From Primorskyibacter aestuariivivens (GTDB taxonomy: Bacteria; Pseudomonadota; Alphaproteobacteria; Rhodobacterales; Rhodobacteraceae): DNA of 64,000 bases. Below, piece by piece: positions 37,198 to 46,734 of this stretch (position 1 is the stretch's first letter; each line of letters opens with the position of its first letter). The stretch spans positions 210,535 to 274,534 of the forward strand of contig NZ_JAQIOZ010000007.1 of NCBI RefSeq assembly GCF_028023675.1, written 5' to 3'. A model generated the notes under the pieces. It saw only the letters and a list, made by a program, of their open reading frames with translations. It was not told where the DNA came from and ran no database searches. The position numbers were made by a program, and so were the translations under genes.

Positions 37198-38697
37198 TCA
37201 TCCGTTGATCAACTGATCCGCATGGGCGACCTTGTCACGATTGTCTTCGGCATATTTCATCAACCCGGCCATCAACCCGCCGTCATTGGCAAACTTCGCC
37301 GACGGCCGGAACCCGTGCGCATGCCAATAGGTCGTCTTGTCCAGCCGCAACAGCCGCCCAAAGACCGAGGCCACGATCGCCCCGCCCACACCGGTGAGCT
37401 TGCCGCCGCCGTGCTGTTCGGCCTCTTGCAGACAGTAAAACCACAGCGGCGTGCGGGTGAACCCGGCATTCGCCAGGACCGGATGCATTTCGACCTCGGG
37501 GGCCGGACGGCCCAGACCGTCGCGCAGGAACGCCGCCATCAACTCACCGCTTTGCAGCTGATAGGTATAGCGGTCGCGGATCATGTTGCGCAGGGGCAGG
37601 TTGCGGCTCTGTGCCAGGGTGAGCGTGTGGTCGATCTCTTTCAGATGCACGCGTTCATGGATAAACGGCAGGTTCGTGAGCGGCAGGCCCAGCGTCGTGC
37701 CCACGGGGCGCGCGCGTTGGGCGGCTTTGCCGTCATAGTCAAAGAACATGTTCATGCGGATCGACTCCTTGGGCCGTTTGCCAAAGCCCAGAAGCTTGTC
37801 CATCGAAACCTGCCCGGTCTTGGGTTTCATCTCGTAATCGGGCTGCGCCGTGGCATGTCCAAAGCGATAGGCCGCGCCGGTGAACTCCACCGGCATGATC
37901 GCCGCATCAGTTCCGAAAATGTCATGCAGCCGCGCCTCATCCAGACAGGATTGATCGACAAAGGCGGGCAGAAATTCCTCCCAGACCGCGCATTGGTAAT
38001 GAAAGCGCAGGAATCGGCGCACTTCTTCGAACACCATGCTCCGTTCCGGCACGAAATCGGCCCAGTCATTGGCCGAAGTGCCCATATGCGCGCAGCCCTT
38101 GATCTCGGCATAGGTGGCCGGGTCGTTCAGCGCCTCGGTCATGAGGATATTGTGCAGCGCGATGAACCCCGCCTGAATACCCGAAATGACGGCGTTTTCA
38201 TCGTTGCGCGGATCGCCGATCAGCGCCGTGCCATTGGCCGTGCGGGCCAGGTCGAAAGCGTTGTCTCTGTTGCCCAGCACAAGGAAATTGGCGGTGTTGC
38301 CGCTGCCATAGAGATGCGGGCTGGCCTCGGGCCCGTCACCATAGACGCAATCGAGATCCAGCGACGGGGTGCGAATATTCGGGATGTCCGCGGGTGAAAT
38401 TTTCGTGCCCAAAGCGCTGGTGGCGTCGAGCGTGATGTCATGATCGACGAATTGCCCGAAAAAGGTCAGCCCCGCCGCCGCCTCGCCGGATTTGTCGGTC
38501 TTCTTGCCCATGCCAAGCGCCACCTCTTCCAGCGTGGCAATCACCTGCGGATGGGTGGTGTGGCTGACCTTGACGGGCAGGGGCGGGCGCAACCGGCCCA
38601 GCGTGGCAGGAAAGGGCTTGGGCCGGGTCTCTTCCGGGCCTGCATGGCATTCCAGAAGCTTGTCGAACCGGGACAACCCGTGTGGCATTGTACTCAT
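37198..38697 (-). CDS. Animal-type haem peroxidase family protein
   Basis: A 499-residue protein of the peroxidase-cyclooxygenase superfamily, rare in bacteria. The distal motif FGQFVDHD is near residues 79-86 with the catalytic histidine and the Ca/haem-ester aspartate. The proximal histidine lies in YRFGHATA near 280. No signal peptide is visible, so it may stay in the cytoplasm or leave by another route. It could oxidise halides or phenolics, as bacterial homologues are thought to do. Stand-alone gene next to tRNA-Arg and convergent with a ferric-reductase-like gene. Confidence 0.9.
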   Translation of the reverse strand: MSTMPHGLSRFDKLLECHAGPEETRPKPFPATLGRLRPPLPVKVSHTTHPQVIATLEEVALGMGKKTDKSGEAAAGLTFFGQFVDHDITLDATSALGTKISPADIPNIRTPSLDLDCVYGDGPEASPHLYGSGNTANFLVLGNRDNAFDLARTANGTALIGDPRNDENAVISGIQAGFIALHNILMTEALNDPATYAEIKGCAHMGTSANDWADFVPERSMVFEEVRRFLRFHYQCAVWEEFLPAFVDQSCLDEARLHDIFGTDAAIMPVEFTGAAYRFGHATAQPDYEMKPKTGQVSMDKLLGFGKRPKESIRMNMFFDYDGKAAQRARPVGTTLGLPLTNLPFIHERVHLKEIDHTLTLAQSRNLPLRNMIRDRYTYQLQSGELMAAFLRDGLGRPAPEVEMHPVLANAGFTRTPLWFYCLQEAEQHGGGKLTGVGGAIVASVFGRLLRLDKTTYWHAHGFRPSAKFANDGGLMAGLMKYAEDNRDKVAHADQLING

Positions 38698-38911
38698 TGA
38701 ACGTCTCCGTTTGAAAATTGCGTCGTCGAAAATCTGCGGCCACGAAATCGGCCTTGCGGGGCATCGAAATCAAACCGGCCCCGGAACCGTGCTACATCTT
38801 TTGCGTGAAATGTATGTGATTTTGCCCGTAATGTATGCGCAGCCGGAAATGCCCGCCGCGCGTCAAAACCCGCTTGAAGCGCCGGAACCTTCGGGGTAGA
38901 TGCGTAGGCAG

Positions 38912-38988
<77 letters not shown>

Positions 38989-39039
38989 TTTCTTCAAACG
39001 CTTGAGATAGACCCGCATCACGCCTGTGGTTGACGTGGC

Positions 39040-40203
39040 TCAGTCCGTGCCGCCATGCACCGGGAGCTTGGCCAGCGTTTCTTTCGACAGGTCCGCCACA
39101 CCCAGCTGCCGCATCGCGTGGTCCAGCTCGGCGCTCAGAATGTCGGCCACGTGGGCGGCCCCGCGCGGGCCAAGCGCGGCGAGGCCATAGAACCACGGGC
39201 GGCCAAGGAACACGAAATCCGCCCCGAGCCGCAATGCGCGCAGCACGTCCAGGCCGCTGCGCAGACCGCTGTCGAGGATCAGGCAGGCGTCGGGAAAGCG
39301 CGGGCGCAGTTTCTGCAACGCGGTCAGCGAGGGCAGCACCGCATCGTTCTGCCGCGCGCCGTGGTTGGAGACCCAGAGCGCGTCGGCCCCCAGATCCAGC
39401 GCGGCGCGCGCGTCGGCCTCGCTCAGGATCCCCTTGATCACCAGCTTGCCGGGCCACAGCGCGCGGATCTCGGCGATCTCGTCCGGGGTCGCGCGGCGGC
39501 CAAGGTTGCGGGCGGCAAAATCGCCCATGTCCTCGAAGCTGGCTGTGTCGGGCAGGTAGGGCCGGAAATTGACGAAATCGGGCCGCCCCCGTTTCAGTGT
39601 GCGCAACGCCCAATCCGGGCAGAGCGTGGCCTGCGCCACCATGCGCGCGGTCAGACGCCCCCGCGGCGGCAGGCCCGAGATCGAGGCGACTTCCCGCCGC
39701 GACGTGACCGGCACGTCAATCGTGATCACCAGCGTGTCCACCCCGACCGCTTTGGCCCGACGCACGAGGTCGAACCGCGCTTCGCGGTCCTCGGTGGCAT
39801 AAAGCTGGAACCACATCTTGCCCCCCGCCTCGGGCGCGACCTTTTCCAGAGGCACATTGGCCACGGTGGACAGCACCATGGGCAGGTCGACTTCGCGCGC
39901 GACGCGGGCAAAGTGATGTTCCCCATCGGGCCACATCATCGAGGTCAGCCCAACCGGGGCAATGCCGAAGGGTCGGGCAAAGCGTTGGCCCAGAACCTCG
40001 GTGCCGGTGTCCGGTGCGCCCATGTCATGCAACACGGATTGGCCCAGCGTCACCCGGTCGAAAACGGCAATGTTCTCGGCCAGCCGCGTTTCGCGCGATT
40101 GGCCATGTTCCAGATAGCCCCAGGCAAAACCGGGCATGCGCCGCCGGGCGCGCGGGATCAGGTCCTGAATACGCGGGTAGCGCAGCATGGTCTTGGTGGA
40201 CAT
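39040..40203 (-). CDS. lldD: FMN-dependent alpha-hydroxy acid dehydrogenase, probable L-lactate dehydrogenase
   Basis: A 387-residue flavoenzyme of the LldD/glycolate oxidase/mandelate dehydrogenase family, converting L-lactate (or a related 2-hydroxy acid) to the oxo acid. Visible motifs: FGIAPVGLTSMMWPDGE (FMN site), WFQLYATEDRE, the lysine in LVIKGIL, and the active-site SNHGARQND with catalytic His and Arg. The usual sequence there is SNHGGRQLD, so this copy differs at two positions, which may shift its substrate. Single gene, with tRNA-Arg convergent at its 3' side. Confidence 0.9.
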   Translation of the reverse strand: MSTKTMLRYPRIQDLIPRARRRMPGFAWGYLEHGQSRETRLAENIAVFDRVTLGQSVLHDMGAPDTGTEVLGQRFARPFGIAPVGLTSMMWPDGEHHFARVAREVDLPMVLSTVANVPLEKVAPEAGGKMWFQLYATEDREARFDLVRRAKAVGVDTLVITIDVPVTSRREVASISGLPPRGRLTARMVAQATLCPDWALRTLKRGRPDFVNFRPYLPDTASFEDMGDFAARNLGRRATPDEIAEIRALWPGKLVIKGILSEADARAALDLGADALWVSNHGARQNDAVLPSLTALQKLRPRFPDACLILDSGLRSGLDVLRALRLGADFVFLGRPWFYGLAALGPRGAAHVADILSAELDHAMRQLGVADLSKETLAKLPVHGGTD

Positions 40204-40246
40204 GGGGTCTCCTTTGGCCCGAGTTCGCCATGCCGGGGCAGCACCG

Positions 40247-41176
40247 TCAAGGCAGGATCAGCAGCCAGACCCAGATTGTTCCGATAGAGAGCGCCGTGGC
40301 GATCAGCACGGATGACGCCGCCACCCGCCGCGCCACGCCATACATGTTGGCAAAGACATAGGTGTTGATCCCCGGGGCCATGGACGCGGTCAGCACCGCC
40401 GAGCGCAGCGCGCCGGTGGACAGGTTCAACGCCGATCCCAGCGTGTAGGCGATACTCGGATGCAGCACCAGAGAGACCGCGCAGACAAAACCGATGATGC
40501 GGAAATCTCCCTCGGGGCGGTAGCGATGGATCACCCCGCCCATGCCAAACAGCGCGCAGGGAATGGCGGCGCGCACGATGATGTCCACGGCGTCATTGGC
40601 GACCTTGGGCAGCTCCAGCCCGCTGAGATTGACGGCAAACCCCGCCACGATGCCGATCACCAGCGCATTGCGGAACATGGCGCGCAACACCTTGGCGGGC
40701 AGGTGGCGGGCCGGGGTGCCGCGGGCGCGGGCAATCTCCATGGCCGTGATGCCCACGCCGTAGCAGAACGGCGAATGCAGCGCGACGATGGCATAGTTGG
40801 GGGCCAATGCGCCCGCGCCATAAGCGCTTTCGGTGATAGCCAGACCCAGCATGACGGAATTGGCAAACAGGCAGCAAAAGCCGATGGCCACCGCGTCTTC
40901 CCACTCCCGTTTGAAGAGGTATCGCCCGGCCAGCAATCCGGCGATAAAGCCGGTGAGAGATCCGGTGTAGAAGCTGACCAGCAGGCGGGCGTCAAAGCTC
41001 GCCCCCAGATCCAGCGTGGAGATCGCCTTGAACAGCAGGACGGGAATGGCGAAATTCTGGGTGAAGCTCATCAGCCCGTCGATGCCATTGCCGCCGATCC
41101 AGCCGCGCCAGACCGCCACATAACCCGCACCGATCACCAGAAAGACCGGCAGGATGACATCGATCAGCGCCTGCAT
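40247..41176 (-). CDS. AEC family transporter
   Basis: A polytopic membrane protein of 309 residues in the auxin efflux carrier/malonate transporter family, with two five-helix halves. Typical motifs are NFAIPVLLF near 50, FANSVMLGLAI in the middle, and PGINTYVFANMYG near the end. It probably exports or imports small organic acids, and might serve the neighbouring lactate dehydrogenase (divergence of substrates unknown). Same direction as lldD, 43 bases upstream of it, so co-transcription is possible. Confidence 0.88.
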   Translation of the reverse strand: MQALIDVILPVFLVIGAGYVAVWRGWIGGNGIDGLMSFTQNFAIPVLLFKAISTLDLGASFDARLLVSFYTGSLTGFIAGLLAGRYLFKREWEDAVAIGFCCLFANSVMLGLAITESAYGAGALAPNYAIVALHSPFCYGVGITAMEIARARGTPARHLPAKVLRAMFRNALVIGIVAGFAVNLSGLELPKVANDAVDIIVRAAIPCALFGMGGVIHRYRPEGDFRIIGFVCAVSLVLHPSIAYTLGSALNLSTGALRSAVLTASMAPGINTYVFANMYGVARRVAASSVLIATALSIGTIWVWLLILP

Positions 41177-41218
41177 CTCAGAGCCTTGCGCGAGGGGAGA
41201 GTGCAGGAGCCTCCGGCG

Positions 41219-41240
41219 GGAGTTTATCTGGCAAGATGAA
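41219..41240 (+). repeat. Copy of the GGAGTTTATC intergenic repeat
   Basis: A 22-base block starting GGAGTTTATCTGGCAAGATG, identical to 25004-25025. It is preceded by GAGCCTCCGGCG, a remnant of the GC hairpin seen in other copies, and located between the AEC and phnP-like genes. Confidence 0.65.
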
Positions 41241-41251
41241 ACAGGAGCCTG

Positions 41252-42055
41252 TCATGACACCTGCAAGCTCAGCTGCATGAGGTCATAGGCCGGGGTGACG
41301 TTGTCTGGGGTCTCTGCTTTGACCGTCTCGTAATCGAGGTCGATATGCATATTGGTCAGCACTGCGCGGGCAGGTTTGGCACGCGCGATCCAGTCCAGTG
41401 TCTTGTCCAGATGTGCATGCGTGGGATGCGGCGTGCGGCGCAGCGCGTCGACGACAAAGATGTCGAGCCCCTCCAGAACGGGCCATGCCGCATCGGGGAT
41501 ATCGGCCACGTCGGGCAGATAGGCCAGACCGCCAATGCGAAAGCCCAGCGCGTCGATGGAACCGTGATCCACCTCGAAGGGGGTAAAGGTGATCGGGCCG
41601 CCCGCGCCCTCGATGGTCACGTCGCCCTTGATCGTGTGCAGATCGAGAATGGGCGGATAGGGCGAGCCTTCGGGTTGGACAAAGGCGTAGCCGAAGCGGC
41701 TGAGAAGCGCGTTCTGCGTGTCGCCATCGGCCCAGACGGGCAGGCGCGCCTTCATGTTGAAGACGATCATGCGCAAATCGTCGATGCCATGCACATGGTC
41801 CGCATGGGCATGGGTATAGACCACCCCGTCGAGCCGCCCGGTGCCGGTGTCGAGAAGCTGGCTGCGCAGGTCGGGCGAGGTGTCGATCAGGACCGAGGTC
41901 GTGCCCTCCGGCCCGTCCCGTTCCACCAGCATGGAACAGCGGCGGCGGCGGTTCTTTGGATTCTCCGGGTCGCAGTCGCCCCAATGCCCGCCAAGCCGCG
42001 GCACACCGCCCGAGGAGCCGCAGCCGAGAATGGTGAAGCGGTATGTGTCGCTCAT
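41252..42055 (-). CDS. MBL-fold metallohydrolase (PhnP/PqqB-like)
   Basis: A cytosolic metallo-beta-lactamase-fold hydrolase, 267 residues, with GCGSSGGVPR near the N-terminus. The metal-binding motif HAHADHVHGIDD is near residue 80, and further histidines lie in FEVDHGS and the C-terminal NMHIDLDY. It probably acts on a phosphodiester such as a cyclic nucleotide or phosphonate product, as PhnP does. It is often found next to tatD and holB, as here; its start overlaps the tatD stop (ATGA). Confidence 0.9.
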   Translation of the reverse strand: MSDTYRFTILGCGSSGGVPRLGGHWGDCDPENPKNRRRRCSMLVERDGPEGTTSVLIDTSPDLRSQLLDTGTGRLDGVVYTHAHADHVHGIDDLRMIVFNMKARLPVWADGDTQNALLSRFGYAFVQPEGSPYPPILDLHTIKGDVTIEGAGGPITFTPFEVDHGSIDALGFRIGGLAYLPDVADIPDAAWPVLEGLDIFVVDALRRTPHPTHAHLDKTLDWIARAKPARAVLTNMHIDLDYETVKAETPDNVTPAYDLMQLSLQVS

Positions 42056-42855
42056 GCGGGGCTCCAGTTGGCGGCCTTGGTAAAGAGGCTTTCGAAATTG
42101 GCTTCGGTCTGCGCCGCGAAGTCTTTGTATTCCATGCCGAATGTCTCGGCGGCCCGGCGCGCGGTATGGGCGGTAAAGCTGGGTTCATTGCGCTTGCCGC
42201 GATAGGGCGGCGGGGCGAGATAGGGCGCGTCGGTTTCCACCAGAATGCGGTCGATGGGGGCGGAGGTGAAGATATCGCGCAGCTCCTGGGATTTGGGGAA
42301 GGCGGTGATGCCCGACATCGACAGGTAGAACCCCAGATCGAGCGTGCGTCGCGCCAGCTCGGCCCCGGAAGAAAAGCAATGCATGACGCAGGAATAAGGC
42401 GCATTGCGGTGCTCGGCCTCCAGAATATCGGCCATATCCTCATCCGCTGCGCGGGCATGGATGATCAGTGGCAAGCCGGTGCGCTGCGCCGCCTCGATAT
42501 GAATGCGCAGCGAGGTTTTCTGCACCTCGGCACTGTCGGCGGTGTAGTGATAGTCCAGTCCGGTTTCACCGATCCCTACGAATTTCGGATGCTGCGAGAG
42601 CGTCACCAGCTCGTCCACCGTGGCCAAAGGCTCATCCGCCGCGCTCATCGGGTGGGTGCCCGCGGCGTAGAAGACCGGGGCAAATTCCTCGGCTAGCGCG
42701 CGGACCTGTGGCTCCAGCCGCAGCTTGGTGCAGATCGTGACCATCCGGTGTACGCCCGCTTCCATCGCGCGCGCCACAAGCTCCGCGCGTTCGCCGTCGA
42801 AATTCGCGAAATCAAGATGGGTGTGACTGTCGGTGATCCGGGGTGCGTTGCTCAT
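42052..42855 (-). CDS. TatD family metal-dependent deoxyribonuclease
   Basis: A TIM-barrel metallohydrolase of 267 residues. The HxH motif is in DSHTHLD near residues 10-14. Further metal ligands are the Glu in GIGETGLDYHY, His in IIHARAADED and HCFSSG, and the terminal Asp in ILVETDAPYLAP. It is a 3'-5' DNA/RNA exonuclease by family. It forms one run with holB upstream (7-base gap) and the MBL gene downstream (4-base overlap). Confidence 0.94.
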   Translation of the reverse strand: MSNAPRITDSHTHLDFANFDGERAELVARAMEAGVHRMVTICTKLRLEPQVRALAEEFAPVFYAAGTHPMSAADEPLATVDELVTLSQHPKFVGIGETGLDYHYTADSAEVQKTSLRIHIEAAQRTGLPLIIHARAADEDMADILEAEHRNAPYSCVMHCFSSGAELARRTLDLGFYLSMSGITAFPKSQELRDIFTSAPIDRILVETDAPYLAPPPYRGKRNEPSFTAHTARRAAETFGMEYKDFAAQTEANFESLFTKAANWSPA

Positions 42856-42862
42856 ATCCGCC

Positions 42863-43993
42863 TCAGGCGGCCATGTCCGCCGCCGTTTTCTGGAGTTTTA
42901 TCATCGTATCTAGGATGAGTGCGGCAGGGTCAAGATTGACCGCCCGCCCGTGACGGCTTCGAGCGGAGATCTCCTGTCCGATCTCGGCCCAGCGGCGGGC
43001 GCTTTGCGGGGTCGGGGCGAGGCGGGCAAAGATCTCGGCCTCATGCGGTGCGGCGGCGGGGAGGGGGGGCTGACCGGTGGCGCCCGCACGGGCCAGCCGG
43101 ATCAGCGCCAGGTCGAGCAGCGAGAAAATGGTGTTCACCTTGTCCTCGTCGCCACGGGTCGTGGCGGCCTCGGCCAATGCCAGGGCGCGGGCGCGGTCCA
43201 GCCGGGGCAGGGTGCCCAGAAGCGACAGGATTGCCGCATAGAGCTTTGGCCCGTCATTCAGCGACAGACGGATGGCATCGCCCACAGAGCCCGACGACAG
43301 CGCCGCCAGCGCGTCGGCCTCTTCCGGGGCGGTCTCGATTCCGGCTTGTGTCAATGCCTCTGCCATGTCGGGCGTCGTCAGCGGCGACAAGCGCAGCATG
43401 CGACAGCGCGAGCGGATAGTGGGCAAGAGCGAAGAGGGCTGATGCGTGACCAGCAGCAGGGTCGAGCGCGCGGGGGGGTCTTCGAGAAGTTTCAAAAGCG
43501 CATTGGCGGCGGCGGTGTTCATTTCGTCCATTGCATCCACGATGACGACACGCCAGCCGCCATCCGCCGCAGACAGTGCAAAGCGCGATTTCAGCTTGCG
43601 CACCTCGTCCACAGTGATCTCGGATTTGAGCCGCTTGAGCTTGTCATCCCAGGGGCGGATCAGCCGGAACAGCCCCGGTTCTGACCCGGCGTGGATGCGG
43701 CGCGCAACCGGGTGTTCGGGGTCCAGATCCAGAGATGTTGGGGGCGGTGGTGCGCCAAACAGCCCGCCATCCGCTTCGGGCGGGTTGGCGATCAGATGCC
43801 GCGCGATGCGCCAGGCCAGCGTCGCCTTGCCCACGCCGCGCGGACCCGCAATCATCCAGCCGTGGTGCAGACGACCAGAACCGACCGCGCCCAGAAAAGC
43901 ACGTTCAGCGGCATCCTGTCCGATCAGTCGCGCGGTGTCACGCGGATGCGGTGCGCCGTCGATCTGGTCCGGTTGGGGGCGGTCTTCGCTCAT
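42863..43993 (-). CDS. holB: DNA polymerase III delta-prime subunit
   Basis: Clamp-loader subunit, 376 residues. The P-loop-like GPRGVGKAT is near residues 47-55. The conserved DEMNTAAANALLKLLEDPPA (read in parts) and the SRC-type LPTIRSRCRML motif of clamp-loader proteins are present. It works with the tau/gamma and delta subunits to load the beta clamp. Start overlaps the tmk stop (ATGA), the classic tmk-holB-tatD arrangement. Confidence 0.95.
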   Translation of the reverse strand: MSEDRPQPDQIDGAPHPRDTARLIGQDAAERAFLGAVGSGRLHHGWMIAGPRGVGKATLAWRIARHLIANPPEADGGLFGAPPPPTSLDLDPEHPVARRIHAGSEPGLFRLIRPWDDKLKRLKSEITVDEVRKLKSRFALSAADGGWRVVIVDAMDEMNTAAANALLKLLEDPPARSTLLLVTHQPSSLLPTIRSRCRMLRLSPLTTPDMAEALTQAGIETAPEEADALAALSSGSVGDAIRLSLNDGPKLYAAILSLLGTLPRLDRARALALAEAATTRGDEDKVNTIFSLLDLALIRLARAGATGQPPLPAAAPHEAEIFARLAPTPQSARRWAEIGQEISARSRHGRAVNLDPAALILDTMIKLQKTAADMAA

Positions 43994-44619
43994 GTCAGGT
44001 GCTTGTCTACCACGGCGGCAATGTCCTGCGCCACGGTCTCCACGCCCTGCGCGCCGTTGATCACGCGGATACGGTCGGGAAATTCGCGGGCGAGATCAAG
44101 AAACCCGGCGCGCATCTTTTCCTGCAACCCGGTGCCGAAATCCTCGAACCGCTCTTCGACCCCATTGCGGGACTTGGCGCGGGCCAGCCCGGTGGCGGGG
44201 TCCATGTCGATGAGTATCGTCAGATCCGGTTCGCGCCCGATCATCAACGCGTGCAATTGATCTACCGATGCGCGCAGATCACCACGCGACAGGCCCTGAT
44301 ACATGCGGGTGCTGTCGGCAAAGCGGTCGCAGATCACCACCTTGCCCGCCGCCAATGCGGGCAGGATCGTACGTTCCAGATGATCGCGGCGCGCGGCGGT
44401 AAAGAGCAAAAGCTCGGTCTCGGCCGACCAGCGGTCGGGATCCCCCTGCAACACCAGCGCGCGAATTTCCTCAGCTCCGGGTGAGCCGCCCGGTTCACGG
44501 GTCAGAACAACCTCGCGGCCCTGCGCACGCAGGTGATCGGCCAGCAGGCGGGTCTGGGTGGACTTGCCCGAGCCATCAATCCCTTCGAAAGACAGGAACA
44601 CCCCGGGCTGCGTGCTCAA
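43990..44619 (-). CDS. tmk: Thymidylate kinase
   Basis: Phosphorylates dTMP to dTDP; 209 residues. P-loop EGIDGSGKST is at about 14-23, the DR(F/Y) motif is in CDRFADSTRMYQG near 105, and the lid region follows with LARAKSRNG. Overlaps holB downstream and the D-Ala carboxypeptidase upstream by 4 bases each, so it is part of one tightly coupled operon. Confidence 0.96.
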   Translation of the reverse strand: MSTQPGVFLSFEGIDGSGKSTQTRLLADHLRAQGREVVLTREPGGSPGAEEIRALVLQGDPDRWSAETELLLFTAARRDHLERTILPALAAGKVVICDRFADSTRMYQGLSRGDLRASVDQLHALMIGREPDLTILIDMDPATGLARAKSRNGVEERFEDFGTGLQEKMRAGFLDLAREFPDRIRVINGAQGVETVAQDIAAVVDKHLT

Positions 44620-45788
44620 GAGGCGGCCTCGGGCACTGTTGTGCCGATCTTTTCCAGAAGCAGCTTGGCCGCCGTTGTCACGCGGGACATGAACCCGCCC
44701 GCCGCCACGTCGCGGTCCGCCACCAGCGGCACGCTGAATTCGGGCAGGCCCTCGGGTTTGACGATCATTTCGCCCAGCGGATCGCCGGTCTTGATCGGGG
44801 CGGCCACGGGGCCGCGATAGACCACTTCGGCGTCGATCTTGCCACCCGCCAGCACCGGCACCAGCATCTCCAGATCGGAGGCGGGCGTCAGGCCCACAAT
44901 CGGCGCTTCCCCCATCCAGACATCGGCCTCGGCCACCACGGCACCCTGTTTCAAAAGGGTCGTCTGGGTGAACTGGCGGAAAGCCCAGTTGACGATCTGC
45001 TCAGATTCCTCGGCCCGGGCGCGGGCGCTTTCCAGCCCGGTAAAAGCAAAGACCACCCGGCGGTCGCCTTGTTTGGCCGATCCGACGAGGCCGTATCCGG
45101 CCTCTTGCGTGTGTCCGGTCTTGAGCCCGTCCGCGCCGATGCCAAGACCCAGAAGCGGGTTGCGGTTTTCCACGTTTTGCGGGGCGCGCCCGTCAAACAG
45201 GAATTTGGTTTCGGCAAACATAGGGTAGAATTCCGGAAAATCCTCGATGATCAGGCGGGCAATCAGGGCAAGGTCCCGCATCGACATGCGATGACCGGCC
45301 TGGGGCCAGCCATTGGAATTTGTAAAGGTCGACGATGTCATGCCCAACTGCTGCCCGCGTCGCGTCATGTAGCGGGCAAACCCGGCCTCGGTGCCATCGG
45401 GGCTGAGCGCTTCGGCAATCACTGCGCAGGCGTCGTTGCCCGACAGCACGATAATGCCGCGCAACAGATCCTCGACCGTAACCCGGTCGGTGGTGTCCAG
45501 AAACATGGTCGAGCCGCCATAGGACATGGCGTGCTGCGATACGGGCAGTTTCTCATTGAGGGACAGGCGGCCGTCGCGGATGGCCTCGAACGCCATGTAG
45601 AGCGTCATCAGCTTGGACATGGAGGCGGGCGGCAGGGCCGTATCCGCATCCTTGTTCAAGAGCACGGTGCCGGTGGTTACATCCACGACAAAGGCGGAGC
45701 GGGCCTTGGTGTCAAAGGCCTGCGCCATGCCAGCTGCCAGCAAGAGGGCCAAGGTCAGAACGGGGGCGAGAAACGTAGAGCGGATCAT
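44616..45788 (-). CDS. D-alanyl-D-alanine carboxypeptidase (PBP5/6 type)
   Basis: Periplasmic penicillin-binding protein that trims the terminal D-Ala from peptidoglycan peptides. It has 390 residues from the ATG at 45788 (MIRSTFLAPVLTLALLL signal peptide, cut after AQA); a longer frame to 45851 lacks a sensible start. The three active-site motifs are SMSK near 57, SGN (LSGNDAC) near 118, and KTG (LKTGHTQ) near 225. A C-terminal beta domain and a final amphipathic stretch for membrane attachment follow. First or second gene of the dac-tmk-holB-tatD run. Confidence 0.94.
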   Translation of the reverse strand: MIRSTFLAPVLTLALLLAAGMAQAFDTKARSAFVVDVTTGTVLLNKDADTALPPASMSKLMTLYMAFEAIRDGRLSLNEKLPVSQHAMSYGGSTMFLDTTDRVTVEDLLRGIIVLSGNDACAVIAEALSPDGTEAGFARYMTRRGQQLGMTSSTFTNSNGWPQAGHRMSMRDLALIARLIIEDFPEFYPMFAETKFLFDGRAPQNVENRNPLLGLGIGADGLKTGHTQEAGYGLVGSAKQGDRRVVFAFTGLESARARAEESEQIVNWAFRQFTQTTLLKQGAVVAEADVWMGEAPIVGLTPASDLEMLVPVLAGGKIDAEVVYRGPVAAPIKTGDPLGEMIVKPEGLPEFSVPLVADRDVAAGGFMSRVTTAAKLLLEKIGTTVPEAAS

Positions 45789-45834
45789 GTCACTTTCCGG
45801 TGTCAGATGTCTCGGGGCCCCAGATGGGGCTGGT

Positions 45835-46734
45835 TCAATGGGTGACGGCATAGGCGTCGATAAAGCCGGCCGATTTGATGATTTTCAACAGCTCCGCACG
45901 TTCCGACACAGAGGTGGCCGGACCGACCACGACACGCCAGAATTTCTTGCCCGAGCTGGAGCCTTCCTTGACCGTCGGGATCAGGCCCTTCTGGCGCATG
46001 GTGGCGGCGGTGTTGCGGGCGTTTTTCTCGATCGAGAAGATGCCGATCTGGATATACGGCCTTTCAAGTCCCGAGGCGGGCTTGGGCGCAGGTTTCGGTT
46101 TGGGGGCCGGGGGGGGCGTCGTCGCTTCGGGCGCGGCGTCAATCGCGGCGGCGGCGGTCTCGGTCACCGGGTCCAGCTCGGTCTCGGTCACGCCGTCGGG
46201 CGCATCAAGGCTGGAGGCCGGGGCGGGTTCGGCCGCTTCCGGTGCTTGTTCGCGCCGCAGGGCAGTGACGTTCAGATTGGTCGGTTGACCGGCCACAAGC
46301 TTCAGCGCGGCGGCGGCGTCGGACGACACCTGAAGCCGCGGCCCGGGATTGGCGCGCTCCTTGCGGAACAGTGCACCGATCACGAATTTGCCGTTGGAGG
46401 GATTGCGGATGATCACCCGCTCGGGGTCTTTCACATCCGGATGCGCGACCCAGACACCGCCCAGCGACGGCCGCCCGTCCCAGAGCCCGGCTTCGGTCAC
46501 CTGAAACACGTCCGGTGCCTCGACGTCGCGTTCGACCAGCTTGACCGCGCGATTGGGGCTTTCGGACTGTGCTGCGTCCGCACCATCCTTGGCCTGCAGG
46601 AAGCCGGGCAATTGCGCGCCCTCTTCGCAGGCCGCCAGCAGGGCCAGCGCGGCCGTTGCCGCCAAGAGCCGCGCAGCAGTGCGTCCAGAGCGTTTGCGCG
46701 CTGCCCGATACGCGGAGAGATCCTGAGAATTCAT
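45835..46734 (-). CDS. SPOR-domain (RlpA-like/FtsN-like) lipoprotein candidate
   Basis: A 299-residue envelope protein. A basic N-terminus (about 1-22) is followed by a hydrophobic stretch ending LALLAACEE, a good lipobox, so it may be a lipoprotein with the +1 cysteine near residue 36. A low-complexity Ala/Pro/Glu linker (about 170-215) leads to a C-terminal SPOR domain beginning RPYIQIGIFS, which binds denuded peptidoglycan at division sites. It lies 47 bases upstream of the carboxypeptidase gene on the same strand, fitting a role in septal wall processing. Confidence 0.88.
   Translation of the reverse strand: MNSQDLSAYRAARKRSGRTAARLLAATAALALLAACEEGAQLPGFLQAKDGADAAQSESPNRAVKLVERDVEAPDVFQVTEAGLWDGRPSLGGVWVAHPDVKDPERVIIRNPSNGKFVIGALFRKERANPGPRLQVSSDAAAALKLVAGQPTNLNVTALRREQAPEAAEPAPASSLDAPDGVTETELDPVTETAAAAIDAAPEATTPPPAPKPKPAPKPASGLERPYIQIGIFSIEKNARNTAATMRQKGLIPTVKEGSSSGKKFWRVVVGPATSVSERAELLKIIKSAGFIDAYAVTH

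Noticed and set aside
39055..40287. Plus-strand frame of about 410 codons across lldD
   Set aside because: Shadow of lldD; composition is typical of antisense frames and shows no recognisable motif.
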